Source: HK1 sp965220535 (GTDB taxonomy: Bacteria; Pseudomonadota; Gammaproteobacteria; HK1). From it: DNA of 64,000 bases. The stretch lies in assembly GCA_965220535.1 (NCBI GenBank), contig OZ244833.1:496001-560000 (forward strand), given 5' to 3'. Below the pieces are notes generated by a model that saw only the letters and a program-made list of their open reading frames with translations, made no database searches and had not been told where the DNA came from. Each line of letters begins with the position of its first letter. Position 1 is the first letter of the stretch. Below, in pieces: positions 17,552-26,327 of the stretch. The position numbers and the translations under genes were made by a program.

Positions 17552-18241
17552 TCACGCGAACCATCGCTCGTAGTCGCTGACCAGCAGGTGCAGGGGCGGC
17601 TCGTCCTCGACGATACGAGAAAAACGGCCGATTTCGTCCGCGAAGACATTGTCGGCATGATCGTCGTTGACATTCGAGACTTCCCCGATCAATACCGAGC
17701 CTCCCTGGCCCCAGAATCGATGCCAGCAATGGGGCTCCAAAGTGATGCTTTCGCCGGGGGAAAGTTCCAAGATCGCTCCCGCCGGCAGCGTGCGCCATAT
17801 CCCGTCGCAACGGACGCGAACGTCGTTGCGATCGTCCAAACCGCCTTCCTCGTCGGAGGTGAAGAGTTCCAATGCCAACTTGGCTCCGCCTCGATTGATG
17901 ATATCCTCGGTTTTGAGGTGATGACGATGCAGCGGGCTGATCTGATCTTCCCCGGAGATCATGATCTTTTCCGCATAGAGCATCCCCATCCCCTGTGCCA
18001 CATTGCGGGCGTTGCCGTTGCGCACGGTAAAAAGAAAAAGCCCCAGATCCGCAAAACGACCTTGTCCGTAATCGGTGATATCCCAGCCCAATGCATGATC
18101 GCGAATCATCGCTCCGGAACTCGATACCGATTCTTTCAGTTCGTCCGGTGAAAGATAGGCAAAGGGCGGCAGCACATAGCCGAAGGAACGAATGAAAGCA
18201 TCGCTTTCGCGCAGGATTCGGTTGACTTCGGAACGCAGCAT
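17552..18241 (-). CDS. D-lyxose/D-mannose ketol-isomerase, cupin fold (229 aa)
   Basis: Resembles the D-lyxose isomerase family (DUF1498), metal-dependent cupins that interconvert D-lyxose and D-xylulose, and often D-mannose and D-fructose. Diagnostic segments are the start MLRSEVNRILRESDAF, WDITDYGQGRF, LGLFLFTVRNGN, YAEKIMISGEDQ, the metal-ligand motif SPLHRHHLKTEDIINRGG, LSPGESITLEPHCWHRFWG and VGEVSNVNDDHADN. Length and the ATG at 18241, with GAGGAG 9 bases upstream, agree with the family. No sugar kinase or transporter is next to it, so its pathway cannot be inferred from context. The ~300 bases upstream contain no gene. Confidence 0.9.
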   Translation of the reverse strand: MLRSEVNRILRESDAFIRSFGYVLPPFAYLSPDELKESVSSSGAMIRDHALGWDITDYGQGRFADLGLFLFTVRNGNARNVAQGMGMLYAEKIMISGEDQISPLHRHHLKTEDIINRGGAKLALELFTSDEEGGLDDRNDVRVRCDGIWRTLPAGAILELSPGESITLEPHCWHRFWGQGGSVLIGEVSNVNDDHADNVFADEIGRFSRIVEDEPPLHLLVSDYERWFA

Positions 18242-18538
18242 CGATCTTTTCTCCTCGTCGTCGCCTTGTCGGCAAGCCGAGCTTGGCGAGTGTGCCCGTA
18301 TCGTGGATACGCGTAAAATCTTTGCATAGCGCTTTCATACCAGCGCTCTTGCTCTGACAAGAACCAAGGGATTAAAACGCGATCCGCGACGAATCGATTT
18401 CGGAACCCGTCGACAAAGCGTCGATGATACACGCATAGAAGCAAAATACCCCCCTGCCCTTTTTCGATGGCGCTTGTCGATAGCATGGTTCCGAGGGTCG
18501 AAAAAAACGATACGACCTACGAACGACCGACTCTTCGG

Positions 18539-19023
18539 CTACCGACTCGCCGATGGATCGATAAGACAACGGATATCCCGCCATAATTTATCGAAGGAGG
18601 GAGAACGTTTTCTTGCCGCCTCCATATCGAAAATCCGAGTGAATTCTTTTTGATTGATCGTCTCTTTATACGATAGCCCCCGTGGCATTCGATCTTTCAA
18701 CCATCCTTTGGCATCGCGGATGGACTCGGGGTTCTCCGGAAAAGGCTTGCAAAAAAATATTCGCTTGATCGATCGGGCAATCATCATCCGCATCCAATAA
18801 AGCGACAATGCCGTCTTCTTTCTTTTTCGAAGCAGGATCGACGGCAAACCGAACACTCGGCCTTTTGCTATTTTGAATATCTTTCCTTTATCGATACGAA
18901 TCGGGCTCTTGGTTTTCAATCATGGATTCGAGGGTTTTTCTTGATCGATTCGGCGCATGATCTCAAGTAGAGTTTCGACTAGAGTTTCGACTTTCGGAGA
19001 CCCTCGACGATGCTTGCGAGCAT
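18539..19023 (-). pseudogene. Decayed DUF4276/Toprim-like partner of the upstream ATPase
   Basis: Pieces of a DUF4276-family protein are spread over two frames. ATG 19023, only 4 bases after the ATPase stop, gives MLASIVEGLRKSKL and then a stop, which fits a damaged IVEGHGE start motif. Further on, one frame reads PIRIDKGKIFKIAKG and the shifted frame reads GIVALLDADDDCP, the acidic Toprim-type active-site strand. Then, back in the first frame, ENPESIRDAKGWL and ARKRSPSFDKLWRDIRCL match the conserved carboxyl end of the family. The ~60 residues expected between the last two blocks are missing. Stop codon, frame changes and internal deletion together argue for a pseudogene rather than sequencing error. 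Confidence 0.75.
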
Positions 19024-19027
19024 ATCG

Positions 19028-20260
19028 CTATCCAACCGCCTGAGTCCCAAAAATATCGGTTTTTTTCATGTTTTTCATGGGAGACTCGGACTTTTTCGGA
19101 TATAGCCGATTCATACGAAGAAGATCTCCGGGATGACAAGAACAATCCTTGCCGGTATCGAGACTTTTCACCTCCATAAGACCGATTCGACTCGGCTCCA
19201 CACTGCTTTCTCCTTCGCAAGCGCTTGCCACGAGAATCGATTCTTCCGATATATGCTCCAAAAGATCGGGGCTATGGCTGGTCATCAGAATCTGGGTATG
19301 ATCGGATGCATCCTCGATGGCATCGACAAGACCTCGAGCAGCGGCGGGATGCAAAGCGATTTCCGGCTCTTCGATGCCGATGAATCGATTGGTGGAATCG
19401 TCCTTGCCCGCCCCTTGGAAAAGAGCCACGAGCACCCCGAGGACTCGAAGCGTTCCATCCGACATATTGCCGGATTCGAATCTCCACGGATGCTTTGCCC
19501 CTCGTACCCTTTGCTTGAATTCGAGGGTTTCCATCGATCCGAGCGGTTGCCGTTTCACGGCGACGATTCCCGGGGTGATATTTTCCAGATATTGTTCGAT
19601 CCTTCGTTTGAAATCGGGATGATTCTTTTCGATATTATGTAAAACGCTCGGTAGATTTCTGCCGTCTCTTGCCAATATATCCCCCGGATCCGCTTGTTCG
19701 ATCCCGCGAATGGCGTCGGGGTTGAAATGATAGAAACCCATTGTCGAAAGCGCGTCATAAACCGGACGAAATTCTTCCAATCCGGAAAGGGCGACAAGAT
19801 AGAGACGATCCGGCATGATGGCCGGGGGCGAGGATTCCAAATTCCCTTCTCGATAGCGACCGCGTTCCACCACATAATGATGGTCGGGCGATATCGCATT
19901 CTTTCTTGCCACCACGCATTCTTCTCTTTGAACTTCATAGCCGCCCTGCGGAAGAGCGGCGATCAAAAATCCATAACGACCCTCGATCTCCCCTAAATCG
20001 AATTCAAGATGAATTCCGAAATGGGTCGGATGGCCGCTCGATTTACGCCGCACGGCGCCGATTCCCCCTCTTTCTCGCATCGCATGATCGAGCGAGGAGC
20101 GCAAGGAATCGGCCACGAAGCGCAGGCTATCGAGAAAATTGCTCTTTCCCGATCCGTTCTGTCCGACAAGGACCGCGATGCGCCCCAAAGAAATATCGCA
20201 GATCGCGATATTCTTGTAGTTCTGCAAGCGCACCCTTTTGATGAGCCTTCGATCGTTCAT
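19028..20260 (-). CDS. RecF/OLD-like AAA ATPase (410 aa)
   Basis: An ABC/SMC-type ATPase of the AAA_15/AAA_21 group. It begins RVRLQNYKNIAICDISLGRI and has the Walker A motif GQNGSGKSN (residues 33-41), a signature-like NMSDGTLRVLGVLVAL, Walker B FIGIEEPEIALHP (about residues 291-303), and a switch histidine in TSHSPDLLEH. The carboxyl tail contains a PGDLLRMNRL motif, common where such ATPases are paired with a DUF4276 protein. ATG 20260 has GAGAGG 9 bases upstream; an earlier in-frame ATG at 20332 is less likely. Relatives act in two-gene defence or DNA-repair modules, but here the partner gene just downstream is broken, so activity as a module is doubtful. Confidence 0.85.
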   Translation of the reverse strand: MNDRRLIKRVRLQNYKNIAICDISLGRIAVLVGQNGSGKSNFLDSLRFVADSLRSSLDHAMRERGGIGAVRRKSSGHPTHFGIHLEFDLGEIEGRYGFLIAALPQGGYEVQREECVVARKNAISPDHHYVVERGRYREGNLESSPPAIMPDRLYLVALSGLEEFRPVYDALSTMGFYHFNPDAIRGIEQADPGDILARDGRNLPSVLHNIEKNHPDFKRRIEQYLENITPGIVAVKRQPLGSMETLEFKQRVRGAKHPWRFESGNMSDGTLRVLGVLVALFQGAGKDDSTNRFIGIEEPEIALHPAAARGLVDAIEDASDHTQILMTSHSPDLLEHISEESILVASACEGESSVEPSRIGLMEVKSLDTGKDCSCHPGDLLRMNRLYPKKSESPMKNMKKTDIFGTQAVG

Positions 20261-20353
20261 GACGAAACGCCTCTCGGAACGGGATTGGCGATGGATTTGC
20301 GATGGATAAGAATCCGAGTTCGTCGATTTCATAGCGAAAACGAACGATCGCTT

Positions 20354-20414
20354 GGCTTCGGAACTCGCTTCGGAACTCGGCTTCGGGACTCGGCTTCGGG
20401 ACTCGGCTTCGGCG
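20354..20414. repeat. Short tandem repeat upstream of the ATPase gene
   Basis: Four to five imperfect 12-13 base units of GGCTTCGGGACTC/GGCTTCGGAACTC occur in a row about 95-155 bases upstream of the ATPase start. Function unknown; such arrays change length easily. Confidence 0.85.
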
Positions 20415-20504
20415 CGCGATCGCTCGCAAGGCTATCGGGGTCATTCCCCGCCGCCTCGGTGATCGACGACGCACTCGATCTGAAAACTCGCCGCCGAAAC
20501 AGAA

Positions 20505-20918
20505 TCAACCCTCCTTACGCGCATAGTCCTCCGTCGGTCCCCCCGCCTCTTTCCAAGCGGTATAGCCCCCTTCGATATGGCATGCCCGCTGCAATCCGAT
20601 TCGCTGTACGACCTCGGTGGCCAGAGCCGAGCGCCAATCCTTGTTGCAGTAAAATGCGAAGCGTTTGTCTTGATCGAAGATAGCGGATTTGTAATAAGGG
20701 CTTTTGGGATCGACCCAAAACTCGACCATGCCGCGCGGAATATGCACCGCGCCGGGGATCCGCCCTTCGCGCTCGAGTTCGCGTACATCGCGCAGATCCA
20801 CGAAAACGACATCGGGATCGCCATGCATCGCTACCGCATCGCCCACCGGCACCGTCTCGATGGCCCGGCGCGCTTGCTCCACCAAATCGACAACGGATAT
20901 TTTGGCTTCGACGGTCAT
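20505..20918 (-). CDS. Rhodanese-like domain protein (137 aa)
   Basis: A single rhodanese (sulfurtransferase) domain. It shows VVFVDLRDVRELEREGRIPGA, the aspartate/arginine-containing first motif, and HIPRGMVEFW. The active-site loop is FYCNKDWRSALA, in which the catalytic cysteine and the arginine of the CxxxxR[ST] pattern are present, and IEGGYTAWKEAGGP closes the domain. It is soluble, with no signal peptide, so a cytoplasmic sulfur-transfer role is likely but the acceptor is unknown. ATG 20918 was chosen because of a perfect AAGGAG 7 bases upstream; the longer frame to 21056 lacks a site. It is divergent from lhr, with 212 bases between their starts. Confidence 0.88.
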   Translation of the reverse strand: MTVEAKISVVDLVEQARRAIETVPVGDAVAMHGDPDVVFVDLRDVRELEREGRIPGAVHIPRGMVEFWVDPKSPYYKSAIFDQDKRFAFYCNKDWRSALATEVVQRIGLQRACHIEGGYTAWKEAGGPTEDYARKEG

Positions 20919-21130
20919 GATCGTTCTCCTTGGGGTCGAGTTTGTCGGGATCGGGATTGTCGAAAGATCGAAGGGGCGATGACGATGGTCCACCGCCAAA
21001 GGTCGATTATGCCCCGCTTGGGCAACCACGGGCATCGCAGGCGAAGCCGGCGACACCCTTGCCGGCGCGCTCCCGCACCATCTGCCTATCGTCGATCGCC
21101 TCGCAAAATAGCGGGCGTCGGGAACGATAG

Positions 21131-24100
21131 ATGATCCCCGATACCTTCCATCTTGCGGTTCGCTCTTGGTTCGAATCCGCCTTCGAAGCCCCGACCGAAT
21201 GCCAAACGCAGGCTTGGAAGGCGGTGGGCGAGGGTCGCCACACGCTGATCGCCGCTCCGACCGGTTCCGGCAAAACTCTGGCCGCTTTTCTTTCCGCCAT
21301 CGATGCGCTGGTGCGCGAAAGCCGCACCGCCGCCTTGCCCGATGCCGTGCGCGTGGTCTACGTCTCCCCGCTCAAGGCTTTGGGCAACGATATCCGCAAG
21401 AACCTCGAAATCCCCCTTGCCGGTATCGACGAGGCGCTGGCGAGGGCGAAGGAGCCGCTATCGGGCATCCGGGCGATGGTCCGCAGCGGCGACACCCCGG
21501 CGGCGGAGCGCGAATCGATGCGCCGGCAACCGCCGCATATCTTGGTTACGACCCCGGAGTCGCTCTATATCCTGCTGACCAGCGAGGGCGGGCGCCGGAT
21601 GCTTGGCAGCGCCGGCACCGTCATCGTCGACGAAATCCACGCCCTCGCCGGCAACAAACGCGGGGCGCACCTCGCCCTCTCCTTGGAGCGGTTGGACGCC
21701 TTGGCGGGGCGTCCCCTGACCCGCATCGGGCTGTCGGCGACGCAGCGCCCGATCGAGACCGTGGCCCATTTCCTCACCGGCGGCGAGAACGGGCAGCCCC
21801 ACCCTTGCGCCATCGTCGACACCGGCCATCGACGCGAACGCGACCTCGCGATCGAACTGCCCGATAGCCCCTTGGAAGCGGTGATGTCCGCCGAGGTCTG
21901 GAGCGAGGTCTACCGCAAACTTTGCGCCCTGATCGAAGCGCATCGCACCACCTTGGTCTTCGTCAATACCCGCCGCATGGCGGAGCGGATCGCCCGCGCG
22001 CTGGCGGAAACGCTGGGGGAGGAGCACGTCACCTCGCACCACGGCAGCCTTTCGCGCGAACACCGCCTGCGGGCCGAGCGACGCCTCAAATCCGGCGAAC
22101 TCAAGGCCTTGGTCGCCACCGCATCGTTGGAGCTGGGGATCGATATCGGCGATGTAGATCTCGTTTGCCAGCTGGGCTCGACGCGATCGATCGCCGCCTT
22201 CTTGCAACGGGCCGGCCGCGCCGGCCACGCGGTCCGGGGCATTCCCCGCGCCCGGCTCTTTCCGCTGAGCCGGGACGAACTGATCGAATGCGCCGCGATC
22301 CTCGACGGCGTCAAGCACGACGATCTCGACCGGATCGACATCCCGAAACATCCGCTCGATGTGCTGGCGCAACAGGTGGTGGCGATGGTCGCCGCCGAGG
22401 AATGGGCCGAGGATGCCTTGTTCGCCACCGTGCGTCGCGCCTGGCCCTATCGCGAGCTCGACGCCCCTCGCTGGCAAGGGCTGGTGGCGATGCTCGCGGA
22501 TGGATTCGCGACCAGACGGGGGCGGCGAGGAGCCTACCTGCATCGGGACGTCATCCACGGCGTGCTGCGTTCGCGGCGGGGCGCACGACTGACCGCGATG
22601 ACCTGTGGCGGGGCGATCCCCGATAACGCCGACTACGATGTGGTGCTCGAGCCCCAAGGGATGCGCATCGGCTCTTTGAACGAGGATTTCGCGATCGAGA
22701 GCATGCCCGGCGATATCTTTCAGCTCGGCAACAGTTCCTGGCGCATCCTGCGCGTCGAGCGAGGGGCGGTGCGGGTCGAGGATGCCCAAGGGATGCCGCC
22801 GACCCTGCCCTTCTGGCTGGGGGAAGCCCCGGGGCGCAGCGACGAACTCTCGGCTCGGATATGCAATCTGCTCGAGACGATCGGGCGCCGGCTGGAAGAC
22901 GAGGGAAAAAGGGCGGCGAACGCGGAAGATCGCCGCCGGGGCCGTAGCCGAATCGCTCGCGAACTGGCGACGAGCACCGGGGCGGGCTTCGAGGCGAGCG
23001 CGCAAATCATCGAGTACTTGGGAACGGCGCATGCCGCCTTGGGGGCGTTGCCCGATCGAAAAACGGTGGTGCTGGAACGTTTTTTCGACGAAAGCGGCGG
23101 CATGCAGCTGGTCATCCATACCCGTTCGGGGAGCCGCATCAATCGCGCTTTCGGCCTGGCCTTGCGCAAGCGCATGTGCCGAAAATTCAATTTCGAGTTG
23201 CAAGCGGCGGCCAACGAGGACGCCATCGTGCTCTCGTTGGGAGAAACCCACAGCTTCGCGCTCGCCGATATCTGCCGCTACCTCTCGCCGGCGAGCGTGC
23301 GCGAGGTATTGATCCAGGCGCTGCTGGAGGCCCCCGTCTTCGAAACGCGCTGGCGGTGGAATGCCAATATCTCGCTGGCGATCCCCCGCTTTCGCGCCGG
23401 AACGAAGGTCGCACCGCAGATCCAACGCATGCAGGCGGAGGATTTGGTCGCGGTGGTCTTTCCCGATCAGATCGCCTGCGCCGAGAATCTCTCGGGGCCC
23501 CGGGAAGTGCCCGACCATCCGCTGGTGGAGCAAACCGTCGACGATGCGTTGACCGAAGCGATGGATATCACCGGGCTCGAGCGACTGATCGAGGGGCTCG
23601 TCGGGGGCGGGATTCGAATCGTCGCCCGCGATCTGACGGAGCCCTCGGCGTTGGCGATGGAGATCCTCGACGCTCGCCCCTTCGCCTTTCTCGACGACGC
23701 CCCCTTGGAGGAGCGGCGCACCCGAGCGGTGGCCGGCCGCCGCACCCTCGATCCGGAATCCGCCGCCGATATCGGAAGACTCGATCCGGCCGCCATCCAA
23801 AAGGTGTGCACCGAAGCCTGGCCGCTCGCCCGGGATGCCGACGAGTTGCACGATGCCCTGACAACGATCGGCTGCCTCGGCGAAGCCGAGGGTCGAAGCG
23901 GAAAAGCCGAGGACTCGAAGGCTTCGGATACCGAAGCCCAAGGGTCTTGGCCCTCGCTCTTCGAAAGCCTGATCGCAAGCGGTCGCGCCACCCGTTTTTA
24001 TCCCCCTTCCGACTCCGACTCCCCCTCCGCGGGCAAGAAAAAGGAAAAGGCGGAAAAGGAAAGTGCGCTTTGGTGCGCCGCCGAGCGTTTGTCTCTGCTG

Positions 24101-25675
24101 CAATCCGCATACGCCGGAGGGCACGCCGATCCGCCCCTCGATCTGCCGCCCGAACTCATCGCCGCCCCGCCGACCGACGCGGCCCGAAGGGAGTTGATTC
24201 GGGCCCGTCTCGCCTGCTCGGGGCCGGTGCGCGTCGAGTCGCTCGCGCAGACCCTAAGGCTGCCCCAAGCGGCCCTTCACCACGCATTTTCGGCCCTCGA
24301 AGCGGAAGGCTACGCCCTGCGCGGGCACTTCATCGCGAACGCGCCGGGGCAAGACCCCGAAGGGGAACAATGGTGCGAACGGCGTCTTTTGGCTCGTATC
24401 CATCGCACCACCCTCAATCGTCTTCGCCGCGAGATCGAGCCGGTCTCGCAGGTCGATTTGATGCGCTTTTTGATCGCGTGGCAACAAGTCGGGAGCGAAG
24501 AGCGGCGCGAGGGGCTTGCGTCCTTGGCCGCGGTGATCGCCGAACTCGAGGGCTTCGCCGCGCCCGCGGCGGCATGGGAGGCGGACATCCTTCCGGCCCG
24601 CATCGCCGATTTCAGCCCCTCGATGCTCGATCGGCTTTGTCTTGCCGGGCGGGCGCGATGGGCGCGTCCGATCCCCCCGGAACGGGAAAAAGCGGGACGA
24701 TCCTTCGGACCGATTCGCTCGACCCCCATCGCCTTGCTGAGTCGGACCCACGCCTCGCTGTGGCTGACCCGGGCCGCGGGATCCGACGCCGATGAAACGG
24801 GCGCGGCAAACGCATCGCTGTCGCCGGCGGCGCAGCGGACGCTGGCGATCTTGGAAGAACGCGGGCCCTCCTTTTTCGATGAAATCATCGAAGCCGGCGG
24901 GGGCTGCGGGCCGGATATCGCCGCCGCTTTGGGCGAGCTGAGCGCTTGCGGCTTCGTCGGCGCCGACGGCTTCGCGGGGTTGCGCGCCTTCATCCACCCG
25001 GTCGCCCGCCGTTTGCGCACCATCGGCGAGGCCGGGAGGTGGTCTTGCCTGCCGCGTCGAAAAAAGGATGTCGATGCCTCCGGCACCGCTTTCGAAAGAT
25101 CCGACAGCGAGGACGAGGCCGCCGAGAGGCTCGCCCGCACCCTGCTGAAACGCTACGGCATCGTTTTCAAGTCTCTGCTGGCGCGCGAAAACATCCCCCT
25201 TCCATGGCGCTCGCTATTGCGTCAATGGCGGCGGCTGGAGGCCAAAGGGGAAATTCGCGGGGGCCGCTTCGTCGCCGGATTCGCGGGCGAGCAATACGCC
25301 CTTCCGCAGGCGATCGAGACCCTGCGCGGGCTACGAAGAAAGAACGAGCGAGGGAAGCTCGTCATCGTCGGGGCTGCGGACCCGCTCAATCTGAGCGGCA
25401 TCGTCTGCTCGAAAGAGCGCATCCCCGCATCGCAGCGCACGCGAATCGCGATCTTGGACGGCGTCCCCATCGCAACCTCCGCCGGGCGACAAGTCAAGTG
25501 GTTGGAATCGCCACCGCCCGAACAAGAAGGGGAGATTCGAAGCGCGTTGCTCAGCCGACGCCCATCGAGCCGGAGGCGGCGTTCGGCCGGCGCTCGCATC
25601 GGAGCCGAACGATCTGCCTTCGCACGAAGCGACCCGGGGGCGAGAACAGCGGAGCCGGGGCCGACCCCGCCCTAA
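21131..25675 (+). CDS. lhr: Lhr-type superfamily 2 helicase, long form (1514 aa)
   Basis: A large DNA/RNA helicase of the Lhr family. Motifs in order are the Q-motif-like TECQTQAWKA, Walker A AAPTGSGKT (residues 41-49), motif Ib TPESLYILL, DEIH (about residue 166), SATQRP, HHGSLSREHR, TASLELGIDIGDVDLV and QRAGRAGH (about residue 360). These are followed by the winged-helix and Lhr-core domains and a long Lhr carboxyl-terminal half. The total is close to the ~1540 residues of E. coli Lhr, so this is the long form rather than the short Lhr-core. A charged, lysine/proline-rich linker (about residues 955-980) and a disordered tail are visible. Family members unwind DNA and RNA-DNA hybrids in repair. 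The gene stands alone. Confidence 0.95.
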   Translation: MIPDTFHLAVRSWFESAFEAPTECQTQAWKAVGEGRHTLIAAPTGSGKTLAAFLSAIDALVRESRTAALPDAVRVVYVSPLKALGNDIRKNLEIPLAGIDEALARAKEPLSGIRAMVRSGDTPAAERESMRRQPPHILVTTPESLYILLTSEGGRRMLGSAGTVIVDEIHALAGNKRGAHLALSLERLDALAGRPLTRIGLSATQRPIETVAHFLTGGENGQPHPCAIVDTGHRRERDLAIELPDSPLEAVMSAEVWSEVYRKLCALIEAHRTTLVFVNTRRMAERIARALAETLGEEHVTSHHGSLSREHRLRAERRLKSGELKALVATASLELGIDIGDVDLVCQLGSTRSIAAFLQRAGRAGHAVRGIPRARLFPLSRDELIECAAILDGVKHDDLDRIDIPKHPLDVLAQQVVAMVAAEEWAEDALFATVRRAWPYRELDAPRWQGLVAMLADGFATRRGRRGAYLHRDVIHGVLRSRRGARLTAMTCGGAIPDNADYDVVLEPQGMRIGSLNEDFAIESMPGDIFQLGNSSWRILRVERGAVRVEDAQGMPPTLPFWLGEAPGRSDELSARICNLLETIGRRLEDEGKRAANAEDRRRGRSRIARELATSTGAGFEASAQIIEYLGTAHAALGALPDRKTVVLERFFDESGGMQLVIHTRSGSRINRAFGLALRKRMCRKFNFELQAAANEDAIVLSLGETHSFALADICRYLSPASVREVLIQALLEAPVFETRWRWNANISLAIPRFRAGTKVAPQIQRMQAEDLVAVVFPDQIACAENLSGPREVPDHPLVEQTVDDALTEAMDITGLERLIEGLVGGGIRIVARDLTEPSALAMEILDARPFAFLDDAPLEERRTRAVAGRRTLDPESAADIGRLDPAAIQKVCTEAWPLARDADELHDALTTIGCLGEAEGRSGKAEDSKASDTEAQGSWPSLFESLIASGRATRFYPPSDSDSPSAGKKKEKAEKESALWCAAERLSLLQSAYAGGHADPPLDLPPELIAAPPTDAARRELIRARLACSGPVRVESLAQTLRLPQAALHHAFSALEAEGYALRGHFIANAPGQDPEGEQWCERRLLARIHRTTLNRLRREIEPVSQVDLMRFLIAWQQVGSEERREGLASLAAVIAELEGFAAPAAAWEADILPARIADFSPSMLDRLCLAGRARWARPIPPEREKAGRSFGPIRSTPIALLSRTHASLWLTRAAGSDADETGAANASLSPAAQRTLAILEERGPSFFDEIIEAGGGCGPDIAAALGELSACGFVGADGFAGLRAFIHPVARRLRTIGEAGRWSCLPRRKKDVDASGTAFERSDSEDEAAERLARTLLKRYGIVFKSLLARENIPLPWRSLLRQWRRLEAKGEIRGGRFVAGFAGEQYALPQAIETLRGLRRKNERGKLVIVGAADPLNLSGIVCSKERIPASQRTRIAILDGVPIATSAGRQVKWLESPPPEQEGEIRSALLSRRPSSRRRRSAGARIGAERSAFARSDPGARTAEPGPTPP

Positions 25676-25857
25676 ACCCGAAATCCCGCCCTTCGAACCC
25701 TCGCGCCCGAAAAGCGCACCAGGGCGCGAAAAGATCGGGGAAAACCATCGATTTCCGATCGGCGCCTCGTCGGCACCACGGTTTCGAACGGGCTTGCCCC
25801 CCCCTGTCGATATTATGGTAATATTCAGCATCGTATAGATTTAATTTCTTCTTCCGT

Positions 25858-25895
25858 AAATAGGTTCCGTGAAGAGAAATAGGTTCCGTTAAGAG
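25858..25895 (+). repeat. Two-copy 19-base tandem repeat in the giant A leader
   Basis: AAATAGGTTCCGTGAAGAG is followed directly by a copy with one change (T for G). It lies just before the GAGGGAG site of the leader reading frame at 25907, and is not obvious in the corresponding place of the other arm. Possible operator or slippage product. Confidence 0.8.
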
Positions 25896-25963
25896 GGAGA
25901 GCGAAGATGAAAATACTGCCTGACAGGTCTTCTTGCCCACTGACCGCTTCTTCTTCCCGCCGT

Positions 25964-25976
25964 GGGGGGGGGGGGG
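25964..25976 (+). repeat. 13-base poly-G tract in the giant A leader
   Basis: An uninterrupted run of 13 G, 351 bases upstream of the giant A start and within the 88-codon leader frame. A tract of the same length occurs at the equivalent place in the inverted copy (49208-49220 on the minus strand). Runs of this length are prone to slipped-strand mispairing. Confidence 0.95.
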
Positions 25977-26327
25977 TAGATATTTATCTCGCCTCGACGA
26001 GAGTCGAGGGCCCCTTTCAGCGGGGATTGAAGGGCATTGTCAAGGCTCGAGTCTTCGATGCCTTTCAGTTATCGGCAAGAATTTCATGGCCGCCCAAGGA
26101 TTTCACCTCCGTGGCCCCGATTCTCACCGAATTTTTTGTCGAGATTCAAAATCAACTTTTGGCATGGCGATGATCACGAGGGGTTCGATTCCGGCACGAA
26201 TGCAAAAGCCGGTATGAATGCAACTACCGAATCGGATTCGGCCGACCCAAGCCGCCTCGATTCGCCTATCGGTCCTTCGGGCTGTTACGCTTTTCGGAAC
26301 GTCGCCTAGCAAACCGGAGTCGTCATC

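Larger units (their letters stand above)
25676..26327 (+). other. Leader region of giant A (start of the left inverted-repeat arm)
   Basis: No stable gene. From ~25890 it is homologous to the leader of giant B on the other strand. It holds two copies of a 19-base repeat, a GAGGGAG ribosome-binding site before ATG 25907 and a 13-base G tract. The 88-codon frame from 25907 (MKILPDRSSCPL..., stop at 26171-26173) is not in frame with giant A, and a TAG at 26307-26309 separates the giant's own frame from anything upstream. The ATG of giant A is preceded by CGGAG. The leader peptide could be regulatory, but this is not shown. Confidence 0.5.

Noticed and set aside
21458..24124. 888-codon minus-strand frame over lhr
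   Set aside because: The plus strand carries all helicase motifs; the antisense product has no recognisable domain.
25964..26173. Classic in-frame poly-G switch for giant A
   Set aside because: In the left arm a TAG at 26307-26309 closes the giant's frame upstream of its ATG, so tract slippage alone cannot fuse the leader frame to giant A. A regulatory effect remains possible and is kept as a finding.
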